From assembly GCF_029873635.1 (NCBI RefSeq), contig NC_080419.1, positions 77,608,931 through 77,672,930 of the forward strand: a stretch of DNA of 64,000 nt, given 5' to 3'. Positions 1-12,348 of this stretch are shown piece by piece. A model generated the notes under the pieces. It did not search any database. It saw nothing but the letters and a program-made list of their open reading frames with translations, and was not told where the DNA came from. Each line of letters begins with the position of its first letter. Positions within the stretch are counted from its first letter, which is position 1. This DNA comes from Malania oleifera. Taxonomy: Eukaryota > Streptophyta > Magnoliopsida > Santalales > Ximeniaceae. Both the position numbers and the translations under genes were made by a program.

Positions 1-407
1 AAGTTGTTGTATTTTCTCTTAACTTTATTTTGACACAAAGAACACTTAATTTTGAGTTATACAGAAAAAGTTATGGTCAAAACACTGAAACGGGGTGGGT
101 CACAGCTGTCAGACATTTGAACACTGTTCACGGGAGGAACTTTAGCTGTCTGAACAGCACACAGAACCACTTCATATGTCTGAACTCATCACTTCAGACA
201 TCTAAAGATTTTCTGAGACAAAAAAAAAAATAGGCAGTAGCTGTTCAGACGTCTGAACTTGACACTTCAAACATCTGAACACTATTTAATGGGCAAATTT
301 TTAAATTCTAATATTTTAAATAATAGCCATTTTGATCTCCAAATTTTCTAATAACTTGGGAAACTCTCTAAGAAAACTTTAGCAATAAGGAAACAAGTTT
401 GAGAGCC

Positions 408-415
408 TATAAATA
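408..415 (+). promoter_or_regulatory. TATA box of the Sirevirus-like LTR
   Basis: TATAAATA lies downstream of the palindrome-rich U3 and upstream of the hairpin block, and the same octamer is present at 5742-5749 in the other LTR. It probably fixes the U3/R boundary about 30 bp further on. Whether it is still active cannot be told from the sequence. Confidence 0.6.
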
Positions 416-936
416 TAAGGTTTTGCAAATCAAAATACATCCAAGAATTGAAAAATCTGTTTGTGAAGCTGAAAGCACTCTTATTCTTTCAAAGTTCTCT
501 TACTCACTCATTGCAAATCTCTTTTGCTGCGATATTCTGAAGTGCTAATCCTTCCTCCTCTGAATTCCTACTGCTAATCCTCATCTAAGAAGGATATTGG
601 TGAATTCTACACTTGAGCTTCATTCTATTTCATATTGATATTTTACATTGAAGTATATAGTGCTAAAATTGTACTAACTTGCTCTTTGAGAGAGTTTACT
701 TGTGCGCAGATCTAATCTTGTGTTTCTTGTAGTTCTTTGACGTTCTAAGGATTGTTTGGATCGTTGGCTAAGTAAGGGGACATTGCTTAGAGAGGCGGGC
801 TCTAACCTAAAGGAGTGACCGAACGAGGGGACATCGTTTGGAGAGGCGGGCTCTAACCTAGTGAAAGAGTGTTTGAGCGTGGGGTATCGCTTGTAAAGGT
901 TTTGTTCCACCCGTCAATGGAACAGGTTTAGTGAAT

Positions 937-957
937 CCTTTGGTGGTTTGCCAAAGG
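937..957 (+). other. Conserved LTR stem-loop, copy 1
   Basis: Arms CCTTTGG (937-943) and CCAAAGG (951-957) enclose a 7-nt loop and are followed by GCGAGGATGTAGG. The same structure is found in five other LTRs of the window, with paired base changes between families (see findings). It lies downstream of the TATA box, so it would be in the 5' leader RNA. Confidence 0.7.
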
Positions 958-1637
958 CGAGGATGTAGGTTGGGTATAGGTCGAACCTCGTTAAAATCTC
1001 CGTCTCACTCTCTATTTTCCTATTCTTTATTTTCAATGCATATTTAAATTGCGTGGATGGTTTAAATTTGAAAATCATATAAACTACATATATTTTGAAA
1101 TCAAACAAACTTAAGGTTTAATTTTAATCTGCGTTGCAGAAATCAAAAGGGAGTACGTTGGTTACACCATATCTTGCAGAAACCATACGGGAGTATGTTA
1201 CTTGGTTAACATCCCAAAGATAAATTTACCAAGAGTTTATTTGAGTTCTAAAAATTTGGAAAGAGTGATTGGATTCATTTATATAGGGCTTTACATCAGC
1301 AAGCATAAATTCTCATTCAGTATAGGGCTTGGTTTAAATTTGGCTAATATCAAGAAACAACCATTTTGAGTTTTTATATTACATAAGTGTTGTGTATTAG
1401 CTTATTTGTTTGCTTTCTAATTATAGTTGATTGGTTTGGTTGAATAATTGGACGTTTGTATGGTTAAGGATTAAATAAAGAAACTAAGTACTTGAGTGCT
1501 TAACAATTTAAACAAATAAGTCACAAATTGGTTAAAAGAAATAAAATAAGTTTAAGAATTCTAAAAAGGAATTAAAAGAAATTTTTAAAAGCCAATTCAC
1601 CCCCCCCCCCTCTTGGGAAGCTATTCCTAATTTCAAT

Positions 1638-1650
1638 TGGTATCTGAGAG
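1638..1650 (+). other. Primer binding site, tRNA-Met type
   Basis: TGGTATCTGAGAG starts 2 bp after the LTR end. It differs by one base in the first ten from the plant consensus TGGTATCAGAGC, which pairs with the 3' end of initiator tRNA-Met. Confidence 0.75.
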
Positions 1651-1692
1651 GGGTTATAGAAAATCTTAACTAGAAGCTATAAAAAGATCGTA

Positions 1693-3600
1693 ATGACTCA
1701 CATAGGCATAGCTCCCTTTGGAGAGGGACAATTTTACCCTAGGCCTCCTATCTTTTGTGGTTTGAACTACATGTTTTGGAAAAAGAGAATGCAAATCTAT
1801 CTCCAAACGATGAATTGGAAAGTATGGGAAGTTGTTATAGATGGAGATCAAATTCCTGCTAAGATAGTAGATGGAAAACAAATCCCAAAAAAGAAGAAAG
1901 ATATAACCGATCAAGATTATAAAATGTTCCAAACAAATTCAAGTGCTATAAATGCTTTATATTGTGCCTTGGATGCTAATAAAATTAATCGAGTAATGGC
2001 TTATAAATCAGCTAAGGAAATATGGGATAAGATAGAAGTTACTTATGAAGGAATAATGGATCTTAGGGATAATAGAGTTGATATGCTCACAAGTAAGTAT
2101 GAAGCCTTTAAGATGAACCCGGATGAATCAATTACAAATATGTTTACTAGGTTCACTCACATAATCAATTCCCTAAATGCACTAGGAAAAACCTACACTA
2201 CTTATGAGGTGATAAGAAAAATTCTAAGAGACCTTCCCTCCATGTGGGAACCAAAGGCTACTGCTATCACTGAAGGAAGAAATCTGAAAAACACATCCTT
2301 AGATGAGCTTATAGGTTCTCTCCTCACATACAAAATGACAATGAATGAAAAGAGTGCGAAACTAAAGCCCAAGAAAAAATGGCCTTTGATGCCTTAAAAA
2401 AAAACTCAAGTAGTGAAATGGATGAAGATGAAGAAGCCTTCATATCTAAAAAGCTAGCAAGGATACTAAGAAGGAGAAACAAATTCAATAGAAGAAATTG
2501 AAAATCTGAATCAGATGAATCAGAAGAAGAAGTTACCAAGAAATCAAAGAATAAAACTCTTAAATGCTACAATTGCAATAAAGCTGGACATTTAAAACCA
2601 GAATGTCTACTATTAAAGAAAGAGTCTAAAAAGAAAAAGTAGAAGGCCATGAAAGCCACTACTTGGGATAGTACAAGTAGTTCAGAGAATAAAATAAGTG
2701 ACCAAGAGGTTGCTTACACGTGCTTTATGGCATGAGATAACGAAGAAAGCTCCTCAACTTAATCTTCAAATAATTCTTATAGTGATGAATCAAGTGATGA
2801 GGGTATGTCATCTTATGATGAACTTCAAAATTATCTATTCAAAGTACATAAGATGCTAATGAAAGAAAATAAACAAAACACCTCATTGAAGAATAAGAAT
2901 GAAAGTTTAATGAAAGAGTTAGAATTCCTAAAGAATGCTAAAAGAGATAATGACTCAAAACTCAAGCAATTAGAACATAAGTATGAATCAGTAATGAAAG
3001 AAATAGAATCCAAAAATCTTACTGGAAAAGAAAACAACTTGAAAATTGAGAAATTAGAAAGCAAGAATGACCAAATGATAGAAAACCTTCGATCCTTATC
3101 CTCTATCGTGTATGAGAAAGATATGAATATTTCTGAATTAAGGGATAACATAAGAAAACTATCTCAAGAGTTAGAGAAATCATTAAAAAAGGGTTGATAA
3201 TAAGAAAGACATAGAGTTAAATGATCTCAAGAATCAAATCAAAGATAAGGATAAAATTATTTATAACTTCACAAAAGGAAAGGAAAACCTTGATAAGATG
3301 ATTGGCTTACAAAGAATGTCTCTAAATAAAGAAGGCATTTGTTTCAATGGAATTGAAAATAAAAAGAAAAAGAATTCTTACATGGGATATTTCTTGAAAG
3401 AATCCAAAAACTATACTTGCATATCTTCTAATGCCTACACAAACACCATATGCTACTAATGGAAGAAAAAGGGGCATATAAAGTTCGAATGTCCGTTTAA
3501 GAGGAAAAGTGTTAAAACCAAACAAGTATGGAAAATAAAAGAAACCTCCCTTGAAAAATCTTCCAGACCCAAGAAAATGTGGGTACCAAAAATGAAATAA
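1693..3600 (+). pseudogene. Broken Sirevirus-type gag
   Basis: Gag is the nucleocapsid polyprotein of the retrotransposon. The first 234 codons (1693-2397) are open and carry the Copia gag domain (NYMFWKKRMQIYL, AKEIWDKIEVTYEG, ILRDLP). The reading then shifts to another frame near 2370. A CCHC zinc knuckle CYNCNKAGHLKPEC is at 2565-2606, and several stops follow (for example near 2499 and 2640). A Lys/Glu-rich coiled coil fills 2805-3195. A second frameshift leads to a degenerate second finger (3451-3492, stop inside, one Cys replaced by Trp) and a terminal WVPK motif before TAA at 3600. A long gag with a coiled coil, a second finger and WVPK is typical of Sireviruses. No protease, integrase, RT or RNase H follows, so the element cannot be autonomous. 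Confidence 0.85.
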
Positions 3601-4697
3601 TAACTTCACAAATATATAAAATAGAAAATGACATTGTTGGCCAAAATCATAAGATGACTTTTTACAAGGCTTAACTTAAGAAAATATAAAGAAAATATCA
3701 AATCTGAGCTTATTATACAAGCGCCTTGATGTTACATGCTACATGCTTACTTGCCTACATGTGATGTATTGATATGCTATATGCTACATGTGTATTAATT
3801 AACTTAACTTGATTTATATTAAAAAGTATGGCTCACTATGTTGAAAATTTAGAATGAGATTATTAAGCTTAAGCATAAATTTTTAAATGAATCACTTGGA
3901 TAAACATACTGCTCTTTATCTATGAGTTATGAAAGATATAGTAGTTATATTGGTATCCATGAACTATACATTATGTGATATTAAGCTTTGGTATCTAAAA
4001 AGTATTTTTGGTTTCACATGTTAAAATTTTCAATAGATATCAAATCTAAAAGCTCACTTAGTATCACAAAGTCAAATTATTTATAAGCATGATTGTGTCT
4101 ATGAACATGATGTGAAATTGATGATTTTAGTATGATATTGATATTTGATACATGATATAATTCAATATTTTATATAGGATGATAAAAGCAAAGTTAATAA
4201 CAAAACTGAATGTATTGAATTCAGGGGGAGTGTCATGAATCATTAATCAATTGATATCATGAATTAGATTTTAAATTTTAAATTGGTATCATAAAAACCA
4301 TCAAATTAATATCAGCTGGTATCTTGAATAAATGTTGTGAGCTACACACTACCTATGCTATATTGAAAAACAATAACTTGAGTGTGTAAATATGTTTGGA
4401 ACACATGGTTATTGATTTGATAAAAATGATTTGTATTTGAACTTATATCATTTATTTTCTTTTTTATTGATGTCAAAAGGGGGAGAAGTTATGAAGCAAA
4501 AATTGAGCATAATTGAGCATGAACATTATATCTATTCAAAAGAAGTATTTAATATTGATTGAAAAAGCTTGTAAAACGAAAAGAAAGTGATGAGCATGAT
4601 TGACGAAATTAATATTGATCTTATTAAGATGAAGCTTATTGAAAGGGGGGGCCTTTTTAAAGCTTACTCACATTTTTGCTCCTTATTTGTCATCATC
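3601..4697 (+). other. Non-coding 3' internal region with repeated purine tracts
   Basis: No open frame over 70 codons and no pol or envelope-like similarity is visible. The only order in it is two extra polypurine tracts, CAGGGGGAG at 4222-4230 and AAAAGGGGGAGAAG at 4485-4498, ahead of the proper one. Sireviruses are known to carry several such tracts before the 3' LTR. Pol was probably lost by a deletion with an end near 3600. Confidence 0.6.
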
Positions 4698-4711
4698 AAA
4701 AAGGGGGAGAT
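4698..4711 (+). other. Polypurine tract of the Sirevirus-like element
   Basis: AAAAAGGGGGAGAT directly precedes the TGTTGG start of the 3' LTR. It primes plus-strand synthesis in this class of element. It is the third such tract in 500 bp. Confidence 0.85.
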
Positions 4712-6971
4712 TGTTGGCCTTACAAGGCTTAAAATCTTGTTATCTTATTTTGATGCTAACAAACAAGTGAAATTTAATGTATTTGTGTGAGTAATGATAT
4801 TTCAGGACTCATATATAAGAAAACAAGGTCAAAGTGCTCATACGGATCAAATGAAGCTTAAATGAGTCAAAGTATGAATTTAAAGATGATATATTAAACC
4901 TTGAAGGTTATGAGGACATAAATGAGTTGTTGAAAGCCAACGAATATTAAAGTCAAAAGAACCAAAGAAAGGCAAAGTGAGAAAGCTCAAAGAATATGGA
5001 AGCTTGAAGAAAAGATGGATTCAATCTAAGAACAAAGCATGAAGACTCAAGAACCTAGAATCTTAATGTCTTAGAAGTCTTTATGTAAGTACTTTACTGT
5101 TTAAAATATCGTTTGAAATATTTTGAAACTCTTAGGTTAACTTCTTTGACCTAGATACCTTTTAAAATACTTGAAAAATATTTTTATAAGGTCAAAAATT
5201 TTTTTAAAAAGTTAGAATTATTTTTGGAATGAAAAGCACCAAAAAGAGTATTTCCAAATACTGTCAGTTTTTATACATCCGAATTGAGGTGAATATTTCT
5301 CTATCAAACACCACTTATGTTAACATGTGTTCAACATAAAAGTTGTAGGATTTTCTCTTAGATTTCTTTTGACACCAAGAACACTTAATTTGGAGTTATA
5401 AAAAAAACGTTATGGTCAAAACACTAAAGTGGGCTCACAGTTGTCAAACATCTGAACACTGTTCACGGGAGGAATTTCAGTTATTTGAATAGCACACAGA
5501 ACCACTTCAGACGTCTCAACTCATCACTTTAGATGTCTTAACATTTTTTGGGACAAAAAAAAAATAGCCAGTAGCTGTTTAGACATCTGAACTTGACACT
5601 TCAGACATCTGAACACTATTTAAAGGGAAAATTTTTAAATTCTAATATTTTAAATAATAGCCGTTTTGAGCTCCAAATTTTCTAACAACTTGGTAAAATC
5701 TCTAAGGAAACTTTAGCAACAAGTAAACAAGTTTGAAAGCCTATAAATACAAGGTTTTGCAAATCAAAATACATCCAAGAATTGAAAAATCTGTTTGTGA
5801 AGCTGAAAGCACTCTTGTTCTTCCAAAGTTCTCTTGCTCACTCATTGCAAATCTCTTTTGCTGAGATATTCTGAAGTGCTAATCCTTCCTCCTCTGAATT
5901 CTTACTGCTAATCCTCATCTAAGAAGGATATTGGTGAATTCTACACTTGAACTTCATTCTATTTCATATTGATATTTTACATTGAAGTATATAGTGCTAA
6001 AATTGTACTAACTTACTCTTTGAGAGAGTATAATTGTGCGCAGATCTTATCTTGTGTTTTTTGTAATTCTTTAACGTTCTAAGGATTGTTTGGATCGTTG
6101 TTTAAGCAAGGGGACATTGCTTAAAGATGCGAGCTCTAGCCTAAAGGAGTGACCGAATGAAGAGACATCGTTTGGAGAGGCGGGCTCTAACCTAGTGAAA
6201 GAGTGTTTTAGCGTGGGGTATCGCTTGTAAAGGTTTTGTTCCACCCATCAATGGAACAAGTTTAGTGAATCCTTTGGTGGTTTGCCAAAGGTGAGGACGT
6301 AGGCTGGGTATAAGGCGAACCTCGTAAAAATCTCCATCTCACTCTCTCTTTCCATATTCTTTATTTTCAGTGCATATTTAAATTGCGTGGATGGTTTAAA
6401 TTTGAAAATCATATAAACTACATATATTTGGAAATCAAACAAACTTAAGATTTAATTTTCATTTGGGTTGCGGAAACCGAAAGGGAGTATGTTGGTTTCA
6501 CCATATCTTGCGGAAACCTTGCGAGAGTACGTTACTTGGTTAACATCCCAAAAATAAATTTACCAAGAGTTTATTTGAGTTCTAAAAATTTGGAAAGAGT
6601 GATTGGATTCATTTATACAGGGCTTTACATTAGCAAGCATAAATTCTCATTCACTACAGGACTTGGTTCAAATTTGGCTAATAACAACAAACAACCATTT
6701 TAAGTTTTTATATTACATAAGTGTTGTGTATTGGCTTGTTTGTTTGCTTTCTAATTATAGTTGATTGGTTTGGTTGAATGATTGGATGTTTGTATGGTTA
6801 AAAATTAAATAAAGAAACTAAGTTCTTGAGTGCTTAACAAATTAAACAAATAAGTCACAAAATGGTTAAAAGAAATAAAATAAGTTTAAGAATTCTAAAA
6901 AGGAATTAAAAGAAAGTGTTAAAAGCCAATTCACCCCCCCCCCCCTTCTTGGGAAGCTATTCATAATTTCA
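4712..6971 (+). repeat. 3' LTR of the Sirevirus-like element, complete
   Basis: It starts TGTTGGCC after the purine tract and ends ...ATTTCA, 2260 bp. From 5340 on it matches the 5' LTR with scattered substitutions, so the insertion is not recent. TATA box TATAAATA at 5742-5749; stem-loop arms at 6271-6277 and 6285-6291; poly-C run near 6936-6948. No open frame longer than 64 codons. The target duplication cannot be tested because the 5' flank is outside the window. Confidence 0.9.
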
Positions 6972-9125
6972 CTATTTTTCTATAGTAAAGAAACGGATTA
7001 TAAAATGCATTTGTTTATGTTGTTAATTTTTTACTTCTATTACTGATTTTTAGTTGTTTATCAAAAAATTGAATCTAAATTTTATAACTTTCACTTATTC
7101 AAATTTTAATATCCAGAATTATTTTTTAGATTAAATTATTCATTTTATACACTTTTAAATTAAAATAAAAATTAAATGATCATATGAATTTAAATATAAT
7201 TAAAATAAAAATATGCATAAATTTCAAAAATTAATAATAAAGCTAATTATAAAATACTTTCATTATTTTTCAATTGTCATGTCTAATAAAATTGAAAGTA
7301 GAATGATTAAGTAAATAATTTTAATAAAAACTTTTATTATATATTTTTTTAATGTGTATTATTTGTAATTTTATTATTTTAATCACATTTTTATAATATT
7401 ATTTGATTTAAAGATGAAAATAAGCTTTCTTTAATTTGTATTAGTTTTATAAATGTTAACCAAATGGGTTATTAGTTTCTAATTTTTAGTTTTTGTTTCT
7501 GGTTTTTTGTTTTCATTTCTAGTTCATTTCTCTAATTTTTCATGATGATACCAAACGACTCCTAAGACTTTCATTGAATTGTGTTTTCCTCTTAAATTTC
7601 TTTCGCTCTTGTTTTGATTTACATTTGATATCCTCTGAAAATTTCATTTATTTGGAATTAGACATTATTCAATAGCAAGTTGAGCGGTGCAATCACAAAA
7701 AAAATCTACTACTTCAAGCCTCATCCATATCTATATGTGATTTATATCAATTGAGTGGGGGGTTATATAGTTCGAGCATATGTAGAGTTGCCCATGTTTG
7801 TATAATATAATTTTGTACTTGCGAATTGAGCTAATGGGTAATTATAGTATATGGATTGAAATGCCTTTATGGAAGCTTGCAATCAATTACAACATATTTG
7901 GTTTATAGTTGGAATGGAAGTAGGAAAAGAATAAAATGAAACTTTGAACGGAAACATGGCGAAATGAAGCAGTGAATTTGATTATATTCCTTTCTTACAT
8001 AACAAAAATGCAGTTAATGGCTACTAGGAGCTTATATGTGTCCATGTAGTTTAGTAGTGTATAGGACTACGCTCAATTTAGGGCACGTTATATATGTTTC
8101 ACTTGTTATTGAAGTTTGACTTGTGAATTGTAATGTTTTTGCTAGATATTCATGGAAAGGTAAACTAGACTAGGGTTAACCGACCACTTGAAATATGGAA
8201 CTTATCACAACGGTCAAGGTATTGCCACAAACCAAGACACATGACCATGAACTAACTCTCACCTCTCTCATTACAAATTAAAATCTAAAGAAAAAAAAAA
8301 GAAAAAATTTACCCCTATTTGAAGGTAGGGTTCCCCCTTAGAGGAAGTAGTCTTCTCTTACAACACACTTTTTTTTTTCAACTTGAGCACTTTACAAGCA
8401 TTTACTTCGAAGCATCACCTAATGTTACCTCAATGCTCTTCTTTTGCAGAGCTTATGTCAATTCATCTTGACCAAAAATGACATCCATAACTTTGTGTTA
8501 TTTATAGAAACCAATTGAAAAATATAGTCATTATGGCTCACTCTCATTTCTATCGAAACACATAAAATGACTAGCTTGTAAAGACAGGCAAACCAAACCT
8601 TACCCCTATGCAAATTGTCCCAAGTTCAATTATGCTCCCTCCAAATTATTTACAACCCATGCAATAACATATGAGACTCTTTGCTCAAAAAATGTGTAGA
8701 ATGTAGATGCTATTAATCCGGAACAATTTATCACACCATAAGCAGAGTACAAGCATTGTCCCAAACTTCTATAAGGTGGCCAGAGAAAGGCAATCAAAGG
8801 ATCAAGGTAGCTCTACCTTCTCATACTATCCTCACAAATTTTGGCTTCAAAATAAAGCCATGATCAATGAAGAAGAGAAAAATGAACCTTTGAACTTGGC
8901 GAAAGAAACCAAAGAGATAGATCAATCTAAATGCATATGTCACGAGAAAAGAGAACTCTAAACATTTGTATAATCATTAAGGAATACTTTCCTCATGATT
9001 TCAAGACATCATGCATGGAATCCTATAATTGAATCATAGATTTCTTAGAAACATTTAAGGTCGTAATGGTTCTACAAGAAGCACCTGTTGTTGATACCTT
9101 ATTTTGCCTCGGATCAATTTTGCCA

Positions 9126-9128
<3 letters not shown>

Positions 9129-9159
<31 letters not shown>
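9129..9159. repeat. (TG)n microsatellite
   Basis: Uninterrupted dinucleotide run of about 31 bp. Confidence 0.95.
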
Positions 9160-9166
<7 letters not shown>

Positions 9167-9470
9167 TAAATAATTGAGCAAACAAAGAGTGGAAGACAAA
9201 TCATGAGCGTCTACATAAAGTTTTTCTCCCTTTTCAAATGTTTTGATCTACAAATTATTCGTTTGAAACAGTACTTTGGAACCCTGATTGAGTATTTATT
9301 CATCTTTATTATATGGAATGAGGGATTATCCTTATTTTAGTTTGCATTTTAATTAAGAATAAGATGATGAGAGTGCCCAAACATCCATAAGGACAAGGAA
9401 GGAAGCCTTTTTTTGCTTTTAGGGCATTTTGGGAAAATGGGGTGTTAATATTCAAAACCCTAGCCTAGAT

Positions 9471-9480
9471 CTATATATAG
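9471..9480 (+). promoter_or_regulatory. TATA-like site in a possible old LTR
   Basis: CTATATATAG follows AAACCCTAGCC and precedes a long purine-rich leader, an arrangement common in plant Gypsy LTRs. No terminal repeats or partner copy were found, so this is a suggestion only. Confidence 0.3.
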
Positions 9481-11406
9481 GAGATTTAGAGGCTCAACAA
9501 TAGGGGAACACACCTTGAGAGGTTGGAAGCTCAAGAGGAAGTATACATTCAAAGAGAGGAAGAGTAAAAGAGAGGAAAGGTAGAGAAAAGAGAGAAGGGA
9601 GTACTAAAACCCCAGCCACTAAACCTTCTTCAACCAATGAGTCTCTTGTAATGATCAATAGAAGAGTCCTTATAGAAGATTAGGGTTCAAGATCTTCCAA
9701 GTCTCAATCTTTAAATATCTGAAGGAAAGAACAAATGTATGATCTTTACTTATTTATGAATCCTCATAGAAATCAATGTATCTAAAGGGGTTTTCTTGGT
9801 ATAAAGCATAGCTAGTCATTTTAAGAACTCATATTTGATGTGGTCTTTGGGATTAAAGGTAGCATATTGGTTGCTTAGTATGGATCAACACTTTTCATCT
9901 TTAGGCATTCACCTTTGTTGTTGTCCTTGAGATTATAGATTGCATGTAGGTGTTTATCTTCAAACCTAGGGCTTCTTCTTTTTTTTTTCATACAAAGAAG
10001 TGGCTTTATTAAGGATAGGTTTGTGGTTCTCTTTTTTCAAGGTTAAATCAAGTATATAATGAATGAGATGGGAGTTTAGGTTTGTCACACCAATGAAATA
10101 GTAAATCTAAATGCTAGCCAAATTTTCTACACGATTAGAGAAAGGAAAGAAAGAGAGAGGTAAACAAGTGTGGGTTTTAGCTTGCATGGGCAATAAAGGA
10201 TATTAGGAAGAGTAAAATTGAGACTTAGGGGTCAAAAGCCATTGATCAAGAATTAAGCAAAATCATGACTTTCATTAGGATTAGAATGAAACTCAAAGTC
10301 AAAATATAGTTTTTTTATATTTCAAGAAAATTTTCATTAAATTTTTTTAATTTACTTCATTTTATTTTTTATTTTCTATTTATTTGAATATTTTAATTTA
10401 AAACCTTGTTTTCTTAATTCAAAAGAATGTTTTTTTAAATAAAATGTCCTGACTTTTTTATATTTTTATTAGGACTTTCCATTGTGTTTTTACTTAGCTA
10501 ATTTATTTATTTATTTATTTATTGCATTTTATTCCATTTTTAATCATTATAAATTGTTTAAAAACCAAAAAAATTGCAAAAAAAAAAAAAAATCCAACAA
10601 AATGCCACTAATTTTCCTAGCTAATTTCCAATGGATATTTGGAGTTTTTAGACATTGTGGTGTCTTAGAATGGATTCAAAGAGTGGAAATATGAATATAA
10701 TAGGGTTTTGAACTAAAGGGTGTTTAGTCTCGCAATTTGTACCTCTTTTGGCTTGTTCTTGTTTTTATGGCTATGGGATGCTAAAGTTGATGTTGGATTG
10801 TGCTTAATTCACATAAGAGTCAGCCCTCGTTTGCTTTGACCAAATGATGTTCATGTTTGCCTAATTCATGCAGTGTTTCCTCTATAATATGTGTTATCGC
10901 ATGTAGATAGGGTGTGCTTGGTTTTTTGGCGAGACAACATTGGAACTTCATTTGATGTGAATGAATTGAAAACCAAAATTACTATAATTAATAAATCCAA
11001 TGGTAGATGCCCTATGAGGATGCAATAACATTCCCTATTATTCTTCTTAAGGCGAGGGAAGCTTTATGATCCAAATTAGAATACCGTGGAAATGTAAAGT
11101 GGAACAATACATAAAGGATAGGTAAATCAAATTAGAATGAGGGACAATTAGTGTGTTGCCGATTCTATGTAGCCCAATTGGTATAACGTTCAAAAGGACG
11201 GGTGCATAGGGGGTGCTAGTATTTTCCTCACATGTAATTGAACTCCTAAGTTTAACTCTAGCGTAGGTCAGAAACTATCAATTTGGACTCTAGGATTAGC
11301 TAGAGACCAGTTAATATATATTAATTAGGTGACTTAACTAAAACCTAGATAAAAAAAAAGTTTAGTAGTGATTTGGTAGAACCTATAAAGTGCAAGACAA
11401 AAGTCA

Positions 11407-11655
11407 TGTTAGCCTTAGTGGCTACATGATTCTAATTATCATATTTTGATGATAACAACCCATTAGTGGTTCTAAGTAAACTAATATTTGCATATCAAGC
11501 TATGACAAGTACAAATTCAAATGCCAAGGCCAAGTAAACACTCAACAGGTTCGACATCATCAAAAAAGGGGGAGATTGTTAGCCTTAGTGGCTACATAAT
11601 CATATTTGATGTATTTTGATAATATCAACCTATTTTGTAGTTCCAAATTTACCAC
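11407..11655 (+). repeat. 5' LTR remnant of element X, with duplicated LTR start
   Basis: It begins TGTTAGCC. After 170 bp it runs through a purine tract AAAAAAGGGGGAGAT and starts again with TGTTAGCC at 11577. The same order is found at 14731/14900 and 43504/43673. Similarity to the 3' LTR is lost at about 11655, which I take as a deletion junction into the internal region. Confidence 0.7.
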
Positions 11656-12348
11656 AAATTTTTGTGGATAGAGCTCAATGTATAATCCTAGTTTTCACAT
11701 AATAATTACTTGATTACTATGCTGGGGATCTCAGAAAATGAAGCCAATATGATGAGTTCAAATGTTAAATCCAATATGATCTTGAAATTGTATATATCCT
11801 CAATAATTGGTCACTCTTTATGAATAAAGGTATTGACTATAGTTTATGCTCACCCTCACAAGCACTTTACTCAAGCTTGATCTTTAGGAATAGATTTATG
11901 GGTGACAATAGAAAAACCATGTATTTATGATATAAATAACCTAGGTCATGTACTTTCGATTAAAATCTCAAAAGCATGCCTAGGAAACCCACCTCTTATA
12001 GACAAAAGTTGTCTTCCTTATTCATATGAACATATGATGGTAAAACTTATGAATATGCATAGTCAACATATTTTTTGCATAAAATTGAGTCTTAGGGAAA
12101 TTAATCTTAGTTTATAATACCTTCCCATTAGTGGTTAATCAAGAGAACATGTCTCCTATAACCAAGAGCTTTTAAAGCTAAAAGAGTGGTTCCTCTCTTT
12201 TTTATGATGATCAAAGGGGGAGAAGTAGGTTAGTGTTGTAGGTTGGGTGCTGTAGGTGGGTGTATTAAGTACAAATCTGTAGTGTTACTTAAAACGATTA
12301 TAAATGAATGTTCAAATTTGTTACTTAATCTGTTTTAATGAAAGTTCT

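Larger units (their letters stand above)
1..1635 (+). repeat. 5' LTR (left end cut by window edge), Sirevirus-like Copia element
   Basis: This stretch aligns base for base with 5340-6971 further on, so the two are the paired LTRs of one element. About 630 bp of its left end lies outside the window. It ends ...TTTCA, directly before a tRNA-Met-like primer site. Visible parts in order: a U3 with repeated palindromes such as GTTCAGACGTCTGAAC (243-258), a TATA box at 408-415, a block of small hairpins and about 60-bp direct repeats (777-930), the conserved stem-loop at 937-957, and a run of ten C close to the end. An LTR of about 2.2 kb and a C-run with CTCTTGGGA near the end fit the Sirevirus branch of Ty1/copia. 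Confidence 0.9.
6972..11401. other. AT-rich intergenic DNA, no supported gene
   Basis: About 4.4 kb without a convincing coding region. The longest open stretch (84 codons, 8707-8961, plus strand) has no recognisable motif and I read it as chance. A TG microsatellite is at 9129-9159. Around 9440-9480 there is a promoter-like context (AAACCCTAG followed by CTATATATAGG), and a purine-rich stretch follows to about 9600, which resembles a Gypsy LTR promoter. I could not find its borders. Confidence 0.5.

Noticed and set aside
11902..12117. 71-codon frame inside element X as a possible envelope-like gene
   Set aside because: No signal peptide, membrane segment or family pattern; too short and isolated to support.
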